A stretch of DNA of 64,000 bases from Lachnobacterium bovis (GTDB lineage Bacteria > Bacillota > Clostridia > Lachnospirales > Lachnospiraceae), in contig NZ_FOGW01000008.1 in assembly GCF_900111325.1 (NCBI RefSeq), forward strand, positions 78,786 through 142,785, written 5' to 3'. The translations under genes were made by a program, and so were the position numbers. Shown here piece by piece: positions 34,988 through 44,077 of this stretch. Under the pieces are notes generated by a model, which did no database searches, was not told the origin of the DNA, and was given only the letters and a program-made list of their open reading frames with translations. How positions within the stretch are numbered: position 1 is the first letter of the stretch; each line of letters opens with the position of its first letter.

Positions 34988-36070
34988 ATGAGTAGAGTAT
35001 ATAATTTTTCAGCAGGACCGGCCGTTTTACCAGAGGAAGTTTTAAAAGAAGCAGCAGAGGAAATGCTTGATTATAAAGGATGCGGAATGTCTGTGATGGA
35101 GATGAGCCATCGTTCAAAAGTGTATGATAACATTATTAAAGAAGCAGAGGCTGATTTAAGAGAATTAATGAATATACCAGACAATTATTATGTTTTATTT
35201 TTACAGGGAGGAGCTTCACAGCAGTTTTCTGCAATCCCAATGAATTTGATGAGAAATAAAAAAGCTGGTTATATTATTACTGGTCAGTGGGCTAAAAAGG
35301 CAGCAGCCGAAGCAAAAAAATATGGGGAAGTAATTGAACTTGCTTCATCCGCAGATAAAAATTTTTCTTATATTCCTGATTGTTCAGATTTACCAATTAC
35401 TGATGATATGGACTACGTTTATATTTGTGAAAATAATACAATTTATGGAACAAAGTATAAAGAATTACCTAATACAAAAGGCGTTGATTTAGTAGCAGAT
35501 GTTTCATCTTGTTTCTTGTCTGAACCTGTTGATGTAAGTAAGTATGCTCTTATTTATGGTGGGGTCCAAAAAAATGTTGGACCAGCAGGTGTTGTAGTGG
35601 TAATTATTAGAAAAGATTTAGTAAAAGATGATGTAATGCCTTTTACACCAACGATGTTAAAATATAAGACACAGGCTGATAATGATTCACTTTATAATAC
35701 ACCACCTTGTTACAATATTTATATTTGTGGCAAAGTATTTAAATGGCTTAAAAAATTAGGTGGACTTGAAAAAATGAAGGAGCTTAATGAAGAAAAGGCT
35801 AAAATTTTATACGATTTCCTTGATGAAAGTGAAATGTTTAAGGGAACAGTTGAAAAGGAAGATCGTTCATTGATGAATGTTCCTTTTGTAACTGGTGATA
35901 AAGACTTAGATGCAAAATTTGTAAAAGAGGCAGCCGAAGCTGGTTTTGTTAACTTAAAAGGACATAGAACAGTTGGTGGTATGAGAGCTTCTATTTACAA
36001 TGCAATGCCAAAAGAAGGTGTTGTAAAATTAGTTGAATTTATGAGAGAGTTTGAAAAAAACAATAAATAA
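34988..36070 (+). CDS. serC: Phosphoserine aminotransferase SerC
   Basis: 360 residues, PLP enzyme converting 3-phosphohydroxypyruvate and glutamate to phosphoserine. The N-terminal YNFSAGPAVLPEEVL, MEMSHRS and the PLP-lysine segment YGGVQKNVGPAG are diagnostic. The frame is open from 34961, but AGGAGGA at 34974-34980 sets ATG 34988. It lies 36 bp after ilvB and ahead of serA, so the serine pathway may be read from the branched-chain transcript. Confidence 0.95.
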   Translation: MSRVYNFSAGPAVLPEEVLKEAAEEMLDYKGCGMSVMEMSHRSKVYDNIIKEAEADLRELMNIPDNYYVLFLQGGASQQFSAIPMNLMRNKKAGYIITGQWAKKAAAEAKKYGEVIELASSADKNFSYIPDCSDLPITDDMDYVYICENNTIYGTKYKELPNTKGVDLVADVSSCFLSEPVDVSKYALIYGGVQKNVGPAGVVVVIIRKDLVKDDVMPFTPTMLKYKTQADNDSLYNTPPCYNIYICGKVFKWLKKLGGLEKMKELNEEKAKILYDFLDESEMFKGTVEKEDRSLMNVPFVTGDKDLDAKFVKEAAEAGFVNLKGHRTVGGMRASIYNAMPKEGVVKLVEFMREFEKNNK

Positions 36071-36178
36071 AGTATAATACAGCAATAAAAAAGATAAGAA
36101 CAAACACAAAAAAAGCAATAGAAACAAAAAAATAGTAACATCAAAACAAAAAACACAATAAAAAGTAAGGAGTAGAAA

Positions 36179-37342
36179 ATGTTTAATTATACATGCTTAA
36201 ATCCTATCGCAGATGTAGGATTAAAATTATTTTCTAAAGAATATAATAAAGTTGATAATTTAAATGAAGCTCAGGCTGCTTTAGTAAGAAGTTGTGCAAT
36301 GCATGACTTAGAATTGCCTGATTCTTTGTTAGCAATTGCAAGAGCTGGAGCAGGAGTTAATAATATTCCATTAGATAAATGTGCTGAAAAGGGTATTGTT
36401 GTATTTAACACACCTGGAGCAAATGCAAATGGAGTAAAAGAATTAGTTTTAGCAGGTATGTTATATGCTTCAAGAGATATTTTCGGTGGAGTAGAGTGGA
36501 TTATAGATAATCAGGATGATGACTTAATTGCTAAAAGTGCTGAAAAACAAAAAAAGAAATTTGCCGGACATGAAATTTTAGGCAAAAAATTAGGTGTAAT
36601 CGGTTTAGGCGCAATCGGTGTTTTAGTTGCAAATGCAGCACAACATCTTGGAATGGAAGTATATGGTTATGATCCTTATATATCCGTTAATGCAGCTTGG
36701 AATTTGTCACATAACATAAAACACATTAGCAACGTTGAGGATATCTATAAAAATTGTGATTTTATTACAATTCATGTGCCACTCGTTGAATCTACTAAAA
36801 AAATGATTGATAAAGATGCAATATCAATGATGAAATCAAATGCTGTATTACTTAATTTTGCAAGAGATTTATTAGTTGATGAAGAGGCGGTAGTAGAGGC
36901 GTTAGCTAATGATGAGTTAGGAAAGTATGTATCAGATTTTCCTAATGAAACAACGGCAGGCGTAAAAAATTGTATAGTAACTCCACATTTAGGGGCGTCA
37001 ACAGCAGAATCAGAAGATAACTGTGCAATGATGGCAGTCAGAGAAGTACGCGATTTTATTGAAAATGGAAATATCGTTCATTCTGTAAACTTCCCAGATT
37101 GTAGTATGGGTGCTTGTAATAGCGAGGGAAGAATAAGCATTCTTCATAGAAATAATAAAGGTATGATTGCTCAGTATACGACAATTTTAAAAGATGCTGA
37201 TGTTAACGTATCAGATTTAACTAATAAAGGTAAAGGCGATTACGCATATTCTCTTATTGATGTTGACTCTAAGATCGATGAAGATGTATTAGAAAAATTA
37301 CGAGCAATTGATGGTGTATTAAGAGTTAGAAAAGTTAAATAG
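36179..37342 (+). CDS. serA: Phosphoglycerate dehydrogenase SerA (short, with ACT domain)
   Basis: 387 residues. A D-2-hydroxyacid dehydrogenase: substrate domain with ARAGAGVNNIPL, NAD-binding GVIGLGAIGVLVANAAQHLGM, catalytic histidine in TPHLGASTAESEDN, and a C-terminal ACT-type domain (about residues 315-387) that could sense serine. Together with serC upstream this supplies the first two steps of serine synthesis; serB is not in the window. The preceding 108 bp are A-rich and unstructured, ending with AAGGAG. Confidence 0.93.
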   Translation: MFNYTCLNPIADVGLKLFSKEYNKVDNLNEAQAALVRSCAMHDLELPDSLLAIARAGAGVNNIPLDKCAEKGIVVFNTPGANANGVKELVLAGMLYASRDIFGGVEWIIDNQDDDLIAKSAEKQKKKFAGHEILGKKLGVIGLGAIGVLVANAAQHLGMEVYGYDPYISVNAAWNLSHNIKHISNVEDIYKNCDFITIHVPLVESTKKMIDKDAISMMKSNAVLLNFARDLLVDEEAVVEALANDELGKYVSDFPNETTAGVKNCIVTPHLGASTAESEDNCAMMAVREVRDFIENGNIVHSVNFPDCSMGACNSEGRISILHRNNKGMIAQYTTILKDADVNVSDLTNKGKGDYAYSLIDVDSKIDEDVLEKLRAIDGVLRVRKVK

Positions 37343-37359
37343 ATGAAAGCGTTTTGACT

Positions 37360-37387
37360 TTGATTATAGATCATTCTATGGTATACT
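37360..37387 (+). promoter_or_regulatory. Probable promoter of the mscS-type gene
   Basis: TTGATT (37360-37365), 16-bp spacer, TATACT (37382-37387). An overlapping alternative is TTGACT (37354-37359), 17 bp, TATGGT (37377-37382). Confidence 0.5.
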
Positions 37388-37423
37388 ATCTGTGAAATAT
37401 TTATATGGAAGGAAGTATTAAGG

Positions 37424-38383
37424 ATGAATTTGCTTGAATTTTTTGGAACTACTGGGAAAATACCTAATATACTTTACGGTTTCATAGCAAAAGAAACAAC
37501 AGAAGATAAGATTAATAAAATGTCAGATAATGCAGCAGATGCAGTACAAAATGTTGTTGAAAAACCTTCAATCATAAAAAAATGGTTAGAAGATTTAATC
37601 CCACAAGGATTAGACTTTATTCTTAACATTTTATTAGTTATTCTTGTTATATTTATTGCTAGAAAAATAGTAAAAGCGGTAATTAAGATAATGAACAAAT
37701 CACTAAATAAATTTGGTGTAGAAAAAGGTGTAAATACTTTTTTATGTTCATTAGTTAAATATTCAATTTATATTTTAATAGGTATGGGAGTGCTTGCAAA
37801 ATTTGGACTTGCAAGTTCTGTTGTAGCACTTGTTGGTTCGGCAGGTTTAACAATGGGTCTTGCTTTACAAGGCAGCTTATCAAATTTCGCAGGTGGCGTT
37901 TTAATTTTATTATTAAAACCTTTCGTAGTTGGAGATTATATTATTAATAACAGTTCAAAAGAAGAAGGAACTGTTCATGAAATAACTATTTTTTATACTA
38001 AATTATTAACTGTTGATAATAGAATGATTCTTATACCAAATGGTACATTATCAAATACTAGTTTGACAAATGTATCTAAAATGGATGAAAGAATGGTTGA
38101 TTTAACAGTTGGTGTAGGTTATGAATCAGATTTGTCCATTGTAAAAACGATTTTAAGAAATATTGCAGTAGGCGATGAGAGAATTCTTAGAGATAAAGAA
38201 ATTAAAGTTTTTGTTTCTGATCTTGGAGAAAGCGCTGTTGACATGCGACTTAGAGTATGGGTTAAAAGTGAGGATTATTGGAACGTTAAATGGGATTTGA
38301 CAGAAGAGATAAAAAATCAGTTAGATTTACATCATATTAACATTCCTTATCCACAAATGGATGTATCACTAAAAAAAGAATAA
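37424..38383 (+). CDS. Small-conductance mechanosensitive channel, MscS family
   Basis: 319 residues. Three N-terminal membrane helices are seen (about residues 65-85, 100-125 and 128-150); the pore helix GSAGLTMGLALQGSLSNFAGGVLILLLKPF matches the glycine/alanine-rich TM3 of MscS, followed by the beta domain (VGDYIINNSSKEEGTVHEITIFYT and IPNGTLSNTSLTN) and the alpha/beta vestibule. It releases solutes on hypoosmotic shock. An extra N-terminal amphipathic stretch of about 50 residues precedes TM1. Ribosome binding site GGAAGG. Confidence 0.93.
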   Translation: MNLLEFFGTTGKIPNILYGFIAKETTEDKINKMSDNAADAVQNVVEKPSIIKKWLEDLIPQGLDFILNILLVILVIFIARKIVKAVIKIMNKSLNKFGVEKGVNTFLCSLVKYSIYILIGMGVLAKFGLASSVVALVGSAGLTMGLALQGSLSNFAGGVLILLLKPFVVGDYIINNSSKEEGTVHEITIFYTKLLTVDNRMILIPNGTLSNTSLTNVSKMDERMVDLTVGVGYESDLSIVKTILRNIAVGDERILRDKEIKVFVSDLGESAVDMRLRVWVKSEDYWNVKWDLTEEIKNQLDLHHINIPYPQMDVSLKKE

Positions 38384-38420
38384 CAAAACAATAGTATAAG
38401 AGAAAATTTTCTGAAAATTA

Positions 38421-38449
38421 TTGACATTACCTAGTGGTTGTGTTACTCT
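38421..38449 (+). promoter_or_regulatory. Promoter of the interrupted cold-shock gene
   Basis: A consensus TTGACA (38421-38426), 17-bp spacer, TACTCT (38444-38449), about 47 bp before the start codon. Confidence 0.65.
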
Positions 38450-38495
38450 TTAATTGTTGTAAATAGTTTAATTAATAGGTAGGAGGAATTTAGTT

Positions 38496-38696
38496 ATGCA
38501 GGGTACAGTAAAATGGTTTAATGCAAAAAAAGGGTATGGTTTTTTATAAGATGAAGCAGGAAAAGATGTGTTTGTACATTTTTCAGCTATCAACATGGAA
38601 GGATTCAAGGAACTCAAAGATGGGGAAAAAGTTGAATTTGAAGTAGTTGATGGAGAAAAAGGCCCACAGGCAACAAACGTATCACCTATACAATAA
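38496..38696 (+). pseudogene. Cold-shock protein gene interrupted by an in-frame TAA
   Basis: Read through the stop, the frame encodes a complete 66-residue Csp: MQGTVKWFNAKKGYGFL, then TAA at 38547-38549, then DEAGKDVFVHFSAINMEGF and on to VSPIQ and a normal TAA. Both RNA-binding motifs (KGYGF and VFVHF) are intact, length and frame are preserved, and a consensus promoter, AGGAGGAA ribosome binding site and terminator all remain. Csps are RNA chaperones usually written GYGFI(S/T)DE here. The 17-residue product before the stop cannot fold; restart at the in-frame ATG at 38598 would make only 32 residues. Either a recent nonsense change or a base-calling error. Confidence 0.85.
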
Positions 38697-38727
38697 AACT
38701 AGTATCTTAAAGATGTATATCAATTAA

Positions 38728-38759
38728 CGCAGACCTAGTGATTAGGTCTGTGTTTTTTT
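38728..38759 (+). terminator. Terminator after the cold-shock gene
   Basis: Stem CAGACCT (38730-38736) with AGGTCTG (38744-38750), extendable by G-U pairs at the base, followed by a seven-T run. Confidence 0.8.
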
Positions 38760-38769
38760 GTGCAAAAGG

Positions 38770-38798
38770 TTGACAGGTATGGGATTTTCTAGTATAAC
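38770..38798 (+). promoter_or_regulatory. Promoter of the pyrophosphatase gene
   Basis: Consensus TTGACA (38770-38775), 17-bp spacer, TATAAC (38793-38798). The predicted leader of about 105 nt is extremely AT-rich and without visible structure. Confidence 0.7.
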
Positions 38799-38912
38799 AG
38801 ATATTGTGTGTTATTTTTAAAAATTAATATTTTGCACATATTTTTACACGTAATTAATAATAATTTAATTAATATTATTTTAAATATAAATTATACAATA
38901 GGAGATTTTTAT

Positions 38913-40565
38913 ATGGAAAAAAAGAAAGTTTGGGTAGTAGGACATAAACATCCGGATTCAGATTCAATTTGTTCTGCTATTTCTTATGCACATTTAAAAA
39001 ATGCAATCAACAAAAATGAAGAAGTTGAATTTGAAGCTAGAAGAGCTGGTGATGTTAATCCAGAAACAGCATATGTTTTAGAAAGATTTGGCATTGAAGC
39101 TCCTGAATTAGTGTTAGATGCAGGCTCACAGGTTAAGGATATTAAAATCCGTAAAACAGAAGGTGTAAGTAGCCATATTTCAATCAGAAAAGCTTGGGAT
39201 ATGATGAAAGATCAAAATGTTGCTACATTACCAGTTGTTAATACAAGAAATAAACTTGAAGGCTTAATTGTTACTGGCGATATCGCAGAGTCATACATGG
39301 ATGTATACGATAATGAAACATTAGCTATCGCTAGAACACAATACAAAAATATTATTGAAACATTAGCTGGTAAATTATTAATTGGTAACGAACATGGATA
39401 CTTTGTTAAAGGTAAAGTTGTTATCGGAACAGCTACAGCAGAAGTATTAAAAGATAAGATTGAATCTGATGATTTAGTTATTTTAAGTGATAGAGAAGAT
39501 TCTCAACTTCTTGCAATCGAAGAAAATTGTAGCTGTATCGTTGTAAGTAATGGTTTTGGCGCAAGCGAGAAGGTTTTAGAAGCTGCAAAAGAAAAAGAAG
39601 TTGTTATCATTAGCACACCTTATGATACATTTACAGCTGCTCGTTTAATTAACCAGAGTATGCCTATTAAATTTTTCATGGCAAGAGAGAATTTTACAAC
39701 ATTTACATTAGATGATTTATTATCTGACGTTAAAAAGACAATGTCAGAGGTTAGACATAGAGATTTCCCTGTTGTAGATGATGACATGAACTATATTGGT
39801 ATGATTTCAAGACGTAATTTATTAAGCTTCGATAAAAAACAGATTATCTTAGTTGACCATAATGAAAAATCTCAGGCATTAGATAATATTGATGATGCAG
39901 AAGTTGTTGAAATTATCGATCATCATAAAATTGGTGATTTACAGACACTTGCACCAGTTTATTTTAGAAACCAACCATTAGGATGTACAGGTACTATTGT
40001 ATATCAGATGTACAAAGAAAATGGTGTTGAAATTGAACCAAAAATTGCTGGCTTGTTATGTTCTGCAATTATTTCAGATACTCTTATGTTCCGCTCACCT
40101 ACATGTACACCAGTTGATAAAATGGCAGGAGAAGAATTAGCCAAGATAGCAGGAGTAGAAGTAGAAGAATTAGCTATTAAGATGTTTGAAGCAGGAAGTA
40201 ATTTCGCTGAGAAAACAGTTGAAGAAATTTTAAATCAAGATTTCAAAATCTTCCATGCTGGCGATATTGCATTTGGTGTAGATCAAGTAAGTGCTATGGG
40301 TAAAAAACAATTAGATGAAGTTAAAGCTCGTTTAATTCCAGCTCTTGATGACATGATTGCCGAAAAGAAAATCGATATGATATTTGTTATGTTAACAGAT
40401 ATTTTAACAGAATCTACAGATTTAATCTGTGGTGGAGAAGGTGCAAGAGAAATTGCTAGTAAAGCATATCCAAATGCTACAGGCGATGATAGTTTATGGT
40501 TAGAGGGTGTTGTATCTAGAAAGAAACAACTTATTCCTTCATTCATGGCATCTATTGACGCATAA
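38913..40565 (+). CDS. Manganese-dependent inorganic pyrophosphatase with CBS and DRTGG domains
   Basis: 550 residues, a family II pyrophosphatase with a regulatory insert. The DHH phosphoesterase domain starts with GHKHPDSDS and resumes with IDHHKIGD (near residue 335) and the DHHA2 domain near the C-terminus ending in SRKKQLIPSF. In between lie a CBS repeat, a DRTGG domain and a second CBS repeat (SEVRHRDFPVVDDDMNYIGMISRR). In known CBS-PPases AMP/ADP inhibit and ATP or diadenosine polyphosphates activate, so this enzyme likely couples pyrophosphate removal to energy charge. The frame extends back to 38808, but TAGGAG (38899-38904) fixes ATG 38913. Confidence 0.94.
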   Translation: MEKKKVWVVGHKHPDSDSICSAISYAHLKNAINKNEEVEFEARRAGDVNPETAYVLERFGIEAPELVLDAGSQVKDIKIRKTEGVSSHISIRKAWDMMKDQNVATLPVVNTRNKLEGLIVTGDIAESYMDVYDNETLAIARTQYKNIIETLAGKLLIGNEHGYFVKGKVVIGTATAEVLKDKIESDDLVILSDREDSQLLAIEENCSCIVVSNGFGASEKVLEAAKEKEVVIISTPYDTFTAARLINQSMPIKFFMARENFTTFTLDDLLSDVKKTMSEVRHRDFPVVDDDMNYIGMISRRNLLSFDKKQIILVDHNEKSQALDNIDDAEVVEIIDHHKIGDLQTLAPVYFRNQPLGCTGTIVYQMYKENGVEIEPKIAGLLCSAIISDTLMFRSPTCTPVDKMAGEELAKIAGVEVEELAIKMFEAGSNFAEKTVEEILNQDFKIFHAGDIAFGVDQVSAMGKKQLDEVKARLIPALDDMIAEKKIDMIFVMLTDILTESTDLICGGEGAREIASKAYPNATGDDSLWLEGVVSRKKQLIPSFMASIDA

Positions 40566-40668
40566 GAAAAAAACGTGTAGAATATAATGGTATTTCGTTG
40601 AAATTTAAGGTGATTTTCTAAAGCGTTACCTTATATGAAGACTTAATATAAAGACCACAATTATTATA

Positions 40669-40702
40669 AAAGGAGCTACATATGTAGCTCCTTTAAATTT
40701 TT
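40669..40702. terminator. Bidirectional terminator between pyrophosphatase and AraC genes
   Basis: A perfect 12-bp stem (AAAGGAGCTACA at 40669-40680 with TGTAGCTCCTTT at 40683-40694) with a two-base gap, T-rich on the right and A-rich on the left, serves the two convergent genes. Confidence 0.75.
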
Positions 40703-40716
40703 TGTAATTAAATATG

Positions 40717-41559
40717 TTAAGACTCTTTAAAAGCATTTGTTGGTGTGGTTCCGAATGTCTTTTTATAAGCTCGTGAGAACGTAGAGTAATTTTTAAAACC
40801 ACTTTCATAGCAGGCGGCAGTTATGGGCATTCCATGAAGTATAAAATCTTTTGCAAGAAGAAGTCTTTTATTTGTAATGTAGTTTCCAATAGTGTACCCG
40901 GTTTCTTCTTTGAAAATATGCATTAAATAATAGCGACTTAAGAAAAAAGTTTTTGCAAGAGAATCAATGGAAATCTCATCTGTCAAATTATTATTTACAT
41001 AATTAATTATTTCAACAATTTTTTGATTAGGAGATGAATTCTTAATATATTCAATTCCATCGTTAATTGATAATCTATTAAGCTGTATCATAAATTCTAG
41101 AAATAAAATGTTATGATACAAATCATTAGCATATGCATCTGTATTAAAAGAGGCCTCAAGTTCTTTAGTAATACTGCCAAGTTTACTGTTTGAAAAAGAA
41201 TGTACACGTAGGACGTGAGATTTGTTACTAGAGGCTTTTTTAAAACAAAGACTTAAGTCATTATTTTTTTCACTATAACTATCTAAATAGTCCTTTGAAA
41301 TATATATAATTATGCGCTCATAAGTTGAATTGTCATTAATAATTGGTTTATGAACTTCGCCAGAATTTACAAAAACAATATCATTAGGTTGAAGCTCATA
41401 GGAACGTCCCTCAATTGAGTAGGTGACATTACCGCTTAAGAAAATTAATATTTTATGAAAATCATGATAGTGATATTCAATATCATGTTTTTTTTGGTCT
41501 TTTAAGTGAAATATTTTAAAGTTTGATTTTAAATAACCTGTTCGATTATATGAATTCAT
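40717..41559 (-). CDS. AraC family transcriptional regulator with cupin sensor domain
   Basis: 280 residues. N-terminal cupin (AraC_binding) domain with H-rich strands (HDIEYHYHDFHKILIFLSGNVTY) for ligand sensing, and a C-terminal double helix-turn-helix of about 100 residues (SIDSLAKTFFLSRYYLMHIFKEETGYTIGNYITNKR and ACYESGFKNYSTFSRAYKKTFGTTP). AGGGAGG ribosome binding site. It is divergent from dapF. Two direct repeats in its own promoter suggest autoregulation; the effector and other targets are unknown. Confidence 0.9.
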   Translation of the reverse strand: MNSYNRTGYLKSNFKIFHLKDQKKHDIEYHYHDFHKILIFLSGNVTYSIEGRSYELQPNDIVFVNSGEVHKPIINDNSTYERIIIYISKDYLDSYSEKNNDLSLCFKKASSNKSHVLRVHSFSNSKLGSITKELEASFNTDAYANDLYHNILFLEFMIQLNRLSINDGIEYIKNSSPNQKIVEIINYVNNNLTDEISIDSLAKTFFLSRYYLMHIFKEETGYTIGNYITNKRLLLAKDFILHGMPITAACYESGFKNYSTFSRAYKKTFGTTPTNAFKES

Positions 41560-41583
41560 GATTATAAACCTCCCTGTAGCTAT

Positions 41584-41612
41584 ATGTTACACTTAAAAAG
41601 CACAATTTGCAA
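41584..41612 (-). promoter_or_regulatory. Minus-strand promoter of the AraC gene
   Basis: On the minus strand TTGCAA (41612-41607), 17-bp spacer, TAACAT (41589-41584), 25 bp from the start codon, so the leader is very short. Confidence 0.55.
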
Positions 41613-41625
41613 TATATAAAGCACA
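41597..41625. promoter_or_regulatory. Candidate AraC-type operator: two direct repeats 21 bp apart
   Basis: AAAGCACA occurs at 41597-41604 and 41618-41625, two helical turns apart, flanking the -35 of the AraC gene. Tandem half-sites on one DNA face are the usual binding layout of AraC/XylS regulators. Confidence 0.5.
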
Positions 41626-41721
41626 TTATTTGTTTTTAATAAAAATTGTGTTATATATCATATACTATGGAATGTAGATAGAGTTTATTAAGCTGAGAAG
41701 GAAGGAATAGGTGATTTTAAA

Positions 41722-42549
41722 ATGAAATTTACAAAAATGCATGGTTGTGGAAATGATTATGTGTATGTTAACTTATTCGAAGAAAAAATAGATGATTTCG
41801 CAAAAATGTCAATTAAAGTTAGTGACAGACATTTTGGGATTGGTTCAGACGGATTAATTACAATTGGACCATCAGATTGTGCTGATTTTAGAATGCGTAT
41901 TTTTAATGCAGATGGATCAGAGGCCGAAATGTGTGGAAATGGTGTCAGATGCGTTGGAAAATACGTGTACGATCATAAATTGACAGATAAAGAAGAAGTT
42001 GATGTTGAGACAGGAGCAGGAATCAAACATTTAGTACTTAATGTTAAAGATGGTAAAGTTGAAACAGTTCGTGTTGATATGGGAGAACCTATTTTCTCAG
42101 CTAAAGATATACCAGTTGCATTAGATTTGGATAAAGTAGTTGATTATCCAGTGACAATTGGTGATAGAGAATGGAAAATGACTTGTGTTTCAATGGGAAA
42201 TCCACACGCAGTTGTATTTGTTGATGATGTAAAGAATTTTGAAATTGAAAAATATGGACCAATTTTCGAAAATAATGCTCTTTTTCCTAAGAGAACAAAT
42301 ACAGAGTTTGTAGAAATTATAAGCGATAGCGAAGTTTCTATGAGAGTATGGGAAAGAGGTTCAGCTGAAACATTTGCATGTGGAACAGGAACTTGCGCGT
42401 GTGTAATGGCTTGTATTTTGAATAATTACACAAAGGATAAAGTGTTAGTCCATTTATTAGGCGGTGATTTAGTGATTGAATATGATAGAGAATCGAATCA
42501 CGTATTTATGACTGGCCCAGCGACAGAAGTTTTTAACGGAAATATATAG
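41722..42549 (+). CDS. dapF: Diaminopimelate epimerase DapF
   Basis: 275 residues. DapF interconverts LL- and meso-diaminopimelate by a two-cysteine mechanism; both active-site cysteines are visible, in AEMCGNGVRCVGK and ETFACGTGTCACVMA. The N-terminal FTKMHGCGNDYVYV is standard. It is the first of three genes, dapF-murE-dapA, that make meso-DAP and put it into peptidoglycan. A TATACT at 41661-41666 is the likely -10, though no good -35 accompanies it. The divergent AraC gene is 162 bp away. Confidence 0.95.
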   Translation: MKFTKMHGCGNDYVYVNLFEEKIDDFAKMSIKVSDRHFGIGSDGLITIGPSDCADFRMRIFNADGSEAEMCGNGVRCVGKYVYDHKLTDKEEVDVETGAGIKHLVLNVKDGKVETVRVDMGEPIFSAKDIPVALDLDKVVDYPVTIGDREWKMTCVSMGNPHAVVFVDDVKNFEIEKYGPIFENNALFPKRTNTEFVEIISDSEVSMRVWERGSAETFACGTGTCACVMACILNNYTKDKVLVHLLGGDLVIEYDRESNHVFMTGPATEVFNGNI

Positions 42550-42585
42550 TTTGACTTAAAGATTAATTAAAAAAGAGGTTTGAAG

Positions 42586-44058
42586 ATGACAATTAAACAA
42601 TTAGTAGAAAAATTAGATTATACTTTAGTACAAGGTGATGTAGATAAAGAAATCACAACACTTGTATATGATTCAAGAAAAGTTGAAGAAGGTTCAGTGT
42701 TTGTATGTATTTCTGGAACTGTAAGAGATGCACATGAATTTATTCCAGACGTCGTACAAAAAGGCGCAGCATGTGTTGTTGTTGAAAAAGACGTAGAAGT
42801 AGATGAAAATGTTACAGTAATTAAAGTTGAGAATTCAAGAAAAGCATTAGCTTATATGTCTGCGGCATACTTTGGTTATCCTTCAAAAGAAATTAAAACT
42901 ATTGGTATTACAGGAACTAAAGGCAAGACAACGACTACATACATGGTAAAATCAATTCTTGAATCTGCAGGTATTAAAACAGGTTTAATTGGTACAATAG
43001 AGACTATCATTGGAGATAAAAAAATTCCATCAGCTAATACTACTCCAGAATCATTTGTTGTTCAGAAATATTTTAGAGAAATGGTTGATGCTGGTTTAGA
43101 TGCAGTTGTTATGGAAGTATCTTCACAGGCTTTAAAATTAAGTCGTGTAGAAGGATTTGTGTTTGATATAGGTGTATTTACTAACTTAGAACCAGATCAT
43201 ATTGGAACAAATGAACACAAAGATTTCGATGAATATACATATTGTAAGAGTTTATTATTTAGACAGTGTAAAAAAGGAATCTTTAACGGAGACAGTGAAC
43301 ATGTAGAAGAAATTTTAAAAGGTCACACATGTGATGTTTTAAAATTTGGTTACAATGATACAAATGATTTAGTTGCTAAAAATGTTGAATTAAAAAAAGC
43401 ACATGGTGAATTAGGTGTTAAATATCATGTTTCAGGTGAATGTGATTTTGATGTAGAAGTAAATGTTCCAGGATCATTTAGTGTTTACAATTCATTAACT
43501 GCAATTGCAATTTGCAATTACTTTGAAATTAAACCAGAAATCATTCAAAAAGCTTTAAAAGATGTTACTGTTAAAGGAAGAATTGAAATCGTACCTGTAA
43601 CAAAAAGATATACATTAATGATTGATTATGCACATAATGCAATGTCATTAGAAAGTCTTCTTAAAGCACTTAAAAAATATGAACCACAAAGATTAGTATG
43701 TTTGTTTGGTTGCGGTGGAAATCGTGCTAAAGCAAGACGTTTTGAAATGGGTGAGGTTTCATCTAAGCTTGCTGATTTAACAGTAATTACTTCGGATAAT
43801 CCAAGAGATGAAGAACCAATGGACATTATTTCTGATATTTTAACAGGTGTTAAAAAAGCTGATGGCGAATATGTTACAATTCCAGATAGAAAAGAAGCTA
43901 TTAAATATTGTATGGAAAATGCACAAGATGGCGATATCGTGGTTTTAGCAGGAAAAGGTCATGAGGATTACCAAGAGATTAAAGGTGTTAAACACCATAT
44001 GGATGAGAGAGAACTTATTGCAGAAATTATTAAAGAAACCCCAAATTTGAATTTATAA
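42586..44058 (+). CDS. murE: UDP-MurNAc-tripeptide synthetase MurE (meso-DAP-type)
   Basis: 490 residues. MurE adds the third amino acid to UDP-MurNAc-L-Ala-D-Glu. The ATP loop GITGTKGKTTTTYMV, the carbamylated-lysine region and the motif TSDNPRDEEP are seen; DNPR is the signature of meso-diaminopimelate-adding enzymes as opposed to lysine-adding ones. This agrees with dapF upstream and dapA downstream. TTG 42580 is one base from AGAGG (42574-42578) while ATG 42586 is seven away, so the ATG is used. Confidence 0.95.
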   Translation: MTIKQLVEKLDYTLVQGDVDKEITTLVYDSRKVEEGSVFVCISGTVRDAHEFIPDVVQKGAACVVVEKDVEVDENVTVIKVENSRKALAYMSAAYFGYPSKEIKTIGITGTKGKTTTTYMVKSILESAGIKTGLIGTIETIIGDKKIPSANTTPESFVVQKYFREMVDAGLDAVVMEVSSQALKLSRVEGFVFDIGVFTNLEPDHIGTNEHKDFDEYTYCKSLLFRQCKKGIFNGDSEHVEEILKGHTCDVLKFGYNDTNDLVAKNVELKKAHGELGVKYHVSGECDFDVEVNVPGSFSVYNSLTAIAICNYFEIKPEIIQKALKDVTVKGRIEIVPVTKRYTLMIDYAHNAMSLESLLKALKKYEPQRLVCLFGCGGNRAKARRFEMGEVSSKLADLTVITSDNPRDEEPMDIISDILTGVKKADGEYVTIPDRKEAIKYCMENAQDGDIVVLAGKGHEDYQEIKGVKHHMDERELIAEIIKETPNLNL

Positions 44059-44077
44059 GATGGCAAGGAGAAATATT

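Noticed and set aside
38547..38549. Recoding of the cold-shock stop codon as selenocysteine or pyrrolysine
   Set aside because: The codon is TAA; those amino acids use TGA and TAG.
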